Source of the DNA: Elysia marginata
Taxonomy: Eukaryota > Mollusca > Gastropoda > Plakobranchidae
Assembly: GCA_019649035.1 (NCBI GenBank)
Contig: BMAT01005497.1
Coordinates: forward strand, 33,344-55,686
Reading direction: 5' to 3'
DNA length: 22,343 nt
Positions 18,044 through 22,343 of this stretch are shown one piece after another. Both the position numbers and the translations under genes were made by a program. Under the pieces are notes generated by a model. It worked only from the letters and a program-made list of their open reading frames with translations. It was not told where the DNA came from and ran no database searches. The stretch's first letter is position 1, and every line of letters begins with the position of its first letter.

Positions 18044-18181
18044 AGATTCATTGCCCACCTGGTCAGTTCGGCTTGAAATGTGAGCGTCAGTGTAATTGTA
18101 TGAACGGGGACAGCTGTTTTGTCCATAGTGGTGGGTGTCCCTCTGGTTGTGCTTCTGGCTACAGAGGGGAGGACTGTTCAG
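18044..18181 (+). CDS. exon E: eight-cysteine EGF-like module
   Basis: Exon of 138 nt, phase 1 at both ends, after TTTTTCCTCAG and before TCAG|GTTTGT. Joined to exon D it gives FVFGEIHCPPGQFGLKC, then ERQCNCMNGDSCFVHSGGC and PSGCASGYRGEDCSG. Eight cysteines with the C-P-P-G-x-F-G-x-x-C start and G-Y-x-G-x-D-C end match the laminin/MEGF-type EGF modules that follow the F5/8C domain in molluscan MEGF-like and receptor-phosphatase-like proteins. A symmetric 1-1 exon can be repeated without breaking frame, so more EGF exons are expected downstream; none is found in the remaining 4 kb of this window. A transmembrane segment, kinase or phosphatase domain is not present here. Confidence 0.92.
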
Positions 18182-18228
18182 GTTTGTTTTTAAACAATTG
18201 TGACGTTGTGGAAAACAATTATTTCCCC

Positions 18229-18390
18229 TACTGCTATTGCTGCTACCTCTACTACTTTAACTCCTCAATCTCCTTCTCCTACTTCTTCTTCTACTACTAC
18301 TACTACCACTACTGCTACTACTACAACTACTATTACTACTGCCGCTGCTGCTGCTGCTGCAGCTACAGCTACTGCTTCTGCTACTACTGT
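18229..18390 (+). repeat. trinucleotide repeat, (TAC)n/(TTC)n/(TGC)n
   Basis: Imperfect run of CTA, CTT and CTG triplets in the intron, starting about 50 bases after exon E. It keeps all frames open and yields Tyr/Cys-, Thr- or Ser-rich artefact ORFs on both strands. Confidence 0.95.
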
Positions 18391-18439
18391 AGAGAGACGA
18401 TAGTGAACTATTCACACGGTGAGCAGGGATAAACAAATA

Positions 18440-19290
18440 CACGTGCTCACGTGATCTAGTCTAACGGCTTTAGATCTACCGGCTTTTGAGCAATCAGTCT
18501 GTATCAGAGACGTCGAAGAGCAACATCATTCTATAAGACGTCTTGGATCTGGGCCCGGCGAAAGCCACCAACGGTAAGCTCGGCGTTCACTACACTGTCG
18601 CTGCGAGCTTCGAACTTTTTTTGAAAGTTATGTTTTAGGCTAAGATCTAGATTTAGATCTAGTTTTTTTCCCTAGTTTCCAATGTAGATATAAGTTTATT
18701 AGTACAGGGCTTCGGGCTGTGCTAAGGTCGCCTTTTTTTTCTTCTAGATCAAGGAATGTATCTTTTTCTTAGATCTAGATTCTGACTTTCTTCGATTTTT
18801 CTAGATTTTTTTCGCCTTTAAGCGTTTAGCATTAGCGTTTTTTTCTTTATTTTAAGGGGATTTTCAATAGATCTATATCTTTTAAATGTCGATCTAAAGT
18901 TATTTGTTAAGGGGAGTTCTAAACATATTATTTTGACCGTTATAGGGTTGTGCGCAATCTAGATATATATATATTTATATAGATGTAGGTCTAATCTGAA
19001 ATTGGATATCTGGATTGGAGCTATTTGTTTACAGTTCTGAGTCTACCAGGATCTGAAATCTCGTCTAGATCTAGGTTCTAATTTTAGATAGGATAGGCTA
19101 ATCGCGGTCTGGATTTTTTTGGGCCCGGGTGTGTTAATCGGGAAACTTGATCGAACGTAATGATCTAGAACTCTGGATTCTGCATCTGGATCTATTTTCA
19201 ATTTGGATCGAGTGTGGACCTAGATTAAAATCATCTGGATCTAGAAAGTCTAGAATCTCGGTAAATTTGTGGTTTCAGCGCTGAATCACT
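18440..19290. repeat. AGATCTAG-rich tract, right and longest example
   Basis: Over about 850 bases there are many close variants of AGATCTAG, TCTAGATC and GGATCTAGA, separated by T-rich or unique sequence, with no fixed period. Just before the core, 18490-18620 is GC-richer with GAGACGTCGAAG and TAAGACGTCTTGG motifs, and could be the 5' untranslated part of the LINE that follows on plus, but the link is not demonstrable. Confidence 0.65.
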
Positions 19291-19468
19291 GGTGAGCTGA
19301 CTACGTGAATTTCCATTCTTTCTTTTTCTTTTGTCAACGAAAATTTTTCCTTTTCTTTCTTCTAATATTTTTTCGCTAAAATGGCTTTTTTCCATTAGGC
19401 CCGATTAATTTCATACTTAAATCAGCGTATTTTGTGTCTAAGTAGAAATCTAGGCCGGCGTGACCTAG

Positions 19469-20286
19469 ACCCGTCTAGATTCAGGCCTTGGTAGTACGGC
19501 AACACCCAATTTCAGCCCGGTTTTTAATTTCTTTGAAGTTTTGACATCAAAGGGTCTTAACGATGATTCTACAGTTTTTAATGCATAACTTGAGGGTATA
19601 TCACTAGCCCTCAAATATTTTAAACGAAAAAGATTTTTAAGGTTTGTTATATACACTGACAGCCTCTCGGCCATACAGGCCTTACAGGGGAAATTTTTAA
19701 GAATAAAAATGTTGCTCGCATTTATAACCTTTTAGCGAAAATGGCCCCTCGGACAAAAGTCGTCCTGGTATGGATCCCTTCTCATGTGGGAATACCCGGA
19801 AATGAGAAAGTGGATGAACTTGCCAAACTAGCGCTCAATAAGGAAATTCACGATGATAAACAAGTCATCTGGTCCGACCTAAAACTCAAAGTAAACACAC
19901 ATCTTGAACAGCTGTGGCAAACGGACTGGGATACTGAAGTCGACAATAAATTTCATGAAATTAGACCAAATCTTAAAGAAAGACTCTATTATGATGAAAG
20001 ATTGAACAGAAAACAAGTGACTGTTGTAAGCAGACTCCGTATCGGCCATTCATGGATCACTCATGAATACCTTTTAAAAGGGGAACAACAACCCTATTGT
20101 ACAGCTTGTGAATGTCCTCTTACTGTAAAACACATTTTAGTAGAATGCGCAGATTTTTTGCTAAGCAGACAAAAATATTATAAGACAACTAATATGCACA
20201 CACTATTCCGAGAGGTGAGAGCCTCTCAGATTTCGGATTATCTGAAAGAGAATGGATTATATGGCAAAATCTTAAGCAATGTATAG
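19469..20286 (+). pseudogene. LINE ORF2 C-terminal fragment: RNase H and zinc-knuckle tail
   Basis: The plus strand first reads NFSPVFNFFEVL, STVFNA, a TAA at 19586-19588, then LEGISLALKYFKRKRFLRF and VIYTDSLSAIQAL. After a one-base loss in an A run (about 19705-19709) it continues LLAKMAPRTKVVLVWIPSHVG, IPGNEKVDELAKLA and ends with a TAG after NGLYGKILSN. This is the RNase H of I/Nimb/Jockey-type LINEs. T-D-S is the catalytic Asp box, S-H-V-G-I-x-G-N-E-x-V-D the final Asp box; the TAA falls where A-E-L normally supplies the catalytic Glu. Downstream CTACECPLTVKHILVEC is the usual C-C-H-C tail. The element is 5'-truncated: nothing upstream of RNase H is recognised. Confidence 0.88.
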
Positions 20287-20638
20287 AAAACTTTTAAAAC
20301 TTGTAAATAGTATCTAAGATTTTTAAAACTAGATTTTAATAGATTTTAATGTATGAGATAGGTCGGCAAGATTAAAGTATCGAAATAAAATACAGCTGAA
20401 GAGATCGTAAGCCCTGAGATCATCGTTAATGATGGACTGGGCTTGTAAAAATTTCAGTCAATCTCACCACCTTGGCCTCTCAGGTCACCCAATTTCAGCT
20501 CAGTATCGCTCTTAACATTTACTTATTATAACTAGAATAGTAGCTTCGATACTGAAACTTTCCCATCTGCGTTTTTTCGTTTTATTGATTTCGAAAAAAA
20601 GTGTCATAAAAGTCATTGAAAGAATCATTATAAAATAA
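20287..20638 (+). other. 3' part of the LINE fragment and spacer
   Basis: After the stop at 20286 the sequence runs through an AATAAA at 20384-20389, which may be the poly(A) signal of the LINE. No poly(A) tail or matching target duplication could be identified. The rest, up to the end of the transposase pseudogene, holds no gene. Confidence 0.4.
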
Positions 20639-22005
20639 TTACAAAGTTGGGGGCAGCATCTTTTTGGCAGCTTGGCGAAGATAGACAGTCAGATCAATTT
20701 CTCGATTAACATATTGCTTATATAACTGCTCCTTCTTTTGCTCTTTGTCTCTGTATTCTTTTCGTTTCTTGGGCGAAGGTTGTCCAACACTACGAATCTT
20801 CAGATTAACTTTTTCGTGCTCATGCTTCAGCGTCTCTAGAAACCTGAAAATTTTTGGCAAACTCTCTTAGAAAAGTGCATGTGGAAGGCTTCACAAGAGT
20901 TGGTAGTTATAACGTCCTCTTTGTCTATCCTAGCCCACATAGCTGGAAGAAATCTTGCCGTCTGGCAAAATATACTGTTGGAAGAAGTAGTCTGCAAACT
21001 TTTCTGCTTTGTCCGATGGAGGTTGAATAGGCATCAATGTAAAAGCAAAACATTCTTCAGTATCTTTAGTTGGCAGTAAAGGAATTGCGAAAAATAATTT
21101 GAGCCATTGTCCTATTTCTGAGTCGTTGTTTTTGTACTCTGCCGTCAAACCGAGCTCCTGAATCTTTCTAAACCACGCTTAGCTGAGGTGAAAGTGGCAT
21201 AGTCTTATCTTATATGAAGGCCACGTTGATAAAGAGCTGCATGGACGGAGACCTCTAAATCCACACACATCTCTTCTGGGCCCAACCTAATTTGAAGCTC
21301 TCTTGTAGTTTGTAGCAACATTTCTAGCATTTTTTCATACGTCGTTTTCTTTTTATCAGGTAATAAACAGAACACACATGGCGTGTACCGCCCGTTCTGG
21401 AATGCGTTGAGCGTGTACAGTAGAAAAAAAAACTTCGGCCAAGATTTGAATGTTCCATCGCCAAGCATCCTGTGACTGTTTGAAAGAAAGAGAAGACTTT
21501 CCTCTGTGGTTAACAGTGCAATGCCATATTCTTTGTTGCTTTTGCAGATTGAGAAATTGTAGTCTCTTATATCCATTCGCATCAGTGTTTCCAATACCTC
21601 TTCCTTGTATATTGGTAGTTTTGGCCTCAATTTCAACATTTCACGATAAAATGTATCCTTCAGGCCTTTTACATCCTGATGGGTGATTAAGCTAGATTTC
21701 AGCGCTTCTTGGCATACCATCTTCCCCACTGACTCTTCTGTGATTTCTTGTGCTTTCCTTTTAACTGACGTTCTAGTTTTCTGCAGCTGTAACGCTTTTT
21801 CTCCAGGTTTCATATGGTTATGTGTGGTTGGTTTCATGATTATTTCGTTCATGTCCAAATTCGTTGTGCCGTTTGATGGACATGTTTCAGCTGTGCATTG
21901 CCAGGATACAGAATTTTTGTTTCGTCGCCGTATACGAAACCGAAAACCGTCGACTACAAGGCATTGCGTCCCTCTATTTGTCTGGATGATTTCCATCTGG
22001 TACAA
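20639..22005 (-). pseudogene. FLYWCH-zinc-finger MULE transposase pseudogene
   Basis: The first 266 codons (22005-21208) begin with a FLYWCH-type zinc finger (FRFRIRRRNKN, WQCTAETCPS, then TTHNH). A MULE-family DDE transposase core follows: MLGDGTFKSWPKFFF (first Asp), GRYTPCVFCLLPDKKKTTYE and MCVDLEVSVHAAL (second Asp). After a frame change near 21225 the minus strand continues WPSYKIRLCHFHLS*AWF (C-x-x-H box, with a TAA at 21181-21179 where Gln is usual), then GQWLKLFFAIPLLP. Further frame changes fall near 20950 (then MWARIDKEDVITTNSCEAFH) and near 20870 (then ESLPKIFRFLETLKHEHEK), and it ends at 20639. Three frameshifts and one stop make it inactive. Such proteins move Mutator-like DNA transposons or are domesticated; no terminal inverted repeats were found around this one. 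Confidence 0.85.
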
Positions 22006-22140
22006 TCTATGGTTGATTAGAGAAACAATTAATCTATACTCCAGATGTTTAGCAAAGTAGGCCTACTGTCAGTGTATTATTTACAGACTCACACAGAAGT
22101 GCAGCATTCTAGTCGAAATAAGGAAATATTACAGAGATAA
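22006..22140. other. short spacer between transposase start and terminal repeats
   Basis: A stretch of 135 bases with no open frame of note, no obvious promoter and no TIR. It could be the 5' untranslated part of the MULE. Confidence 0.5.
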
Positions 22141-22343
22141 GTGTTTAGTATTGTCTATCATCTTCTTGAAATGTTTTGATTTGATTACGCTAGGATATAA
22201 GGTAGCGTAGAAAATGCGAGTATTTTTTGTAACGAATACTTAAATACAAATCAGCCGTGTCTAGTACTGTTTACCATCTTCTTGAAATGTTTTGATTTGA
22301 TTTTACCCGTAGTTACTGACGCTATGATATAAGGTAGCGTAGA
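22141..22343 (+). repeat. two copies of a hairpin-containing repeat, period about 116 bp
   Basis: Copy 1 (22141-22211) and copy 2 (22257-22343) share a 46-base block including CATCTTCTTGAAATGTTTTG and a 25-base block including GATATAAGGTAGCGTAGA. In copy 2 a 16-base insertion separates the blocks. The 25-base block begins with a hairpin: ACGCTA and TAGCGT with a 10-base loop. Between the copies another 6-bp stem (AGTATT/AATACT, 10-base loop) lies at 22219-22240. Copy 2 ends exactly at the window edge, so the array may continue. It lies 5' of the transposase pseudogene. Confidence 0.88.

Noticed and set aside
18073..18432. Forward ORF with a Tyr/Cys-rich C-terminal half and companion Ser- or Thr-rich ORFs
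   Set aside because: Its first half is EGF exon E; the rest is read-through into the trinucleotide repeat beyond a good donor site.
21450..22060. Forward ORFs over the transposase (21450-21686 and 21683-22060)
   Set aside because: They are opposite-strand shadows of the FLYWCH/MULE frame.

Overview
The window looks like nuclear DNA of a mollusc, most probably a heterobranch gastropod. It is AT-rich and intron-rich, with spliceable phase-1 exons, tRNA-derived SINE, LINE, DIRS and MULE relics, microsatellites, and long tracts built from AGATCTAG/TCTAGA-like words. The taxon is an inference from style, not from a marker gene. No rRNA, true tRNA, CRISPR array or bacterial-type operon is visible.

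The main cellular gene runs left to right through the centre. Five exon-like segments (4422-4568, 5714-5867, 9501-9728, 16718-16942, 18044-18181) have AG/GT borders. Joined, they read as a secreted or cell-surface protein: a partial N-terminal galactose-binding-like module, an F5/8C (fucolectin-like) domain split over two exons, then an eight-cysteine EGF module. This layout is typical of molluscan MEGF-like and receptor-tyrosine-phosphatase-like ectodomains. The gene is incomplete here: the first exon is not certain and the 3' part lies beyond the last EGF exon. The second segment is one base too long to keep frame, so the locus is either a pseudogene or carries a sequence error.

The rest is mostly transposon debris. 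A DIRS-like tyrosine-recombinase retrotransposon relic (minus strand) fills 219-2918. Intron C-D holds two degraded LINE ORF2 pieces, both antisense to the gene: an endonuclease/linker piece (11519-12596) and a CR1/L2-like reverse transcriptase piece (14663-16563). A tRNA-derived SINE with a perfect 13-bp target-site duplication sits at 7165-7489. Right of the EGF exon come an AGATCTAG-rich tract, a LINE RNase H fragment (plus strand, 19469-20286) and a FLYWCH/MULE transposase pseudogene (minus strand, 20639-22005). The window ends in a hairpin-containing repeat that appears twice and may continue outside.

I found no convincing new defence or catalytic system. The items most worth checking are the frame conflict in exon B, the terminal hairpin repeats, the AGATCTAG tracts, and an unrecognised basic ORF at 10424-10932.
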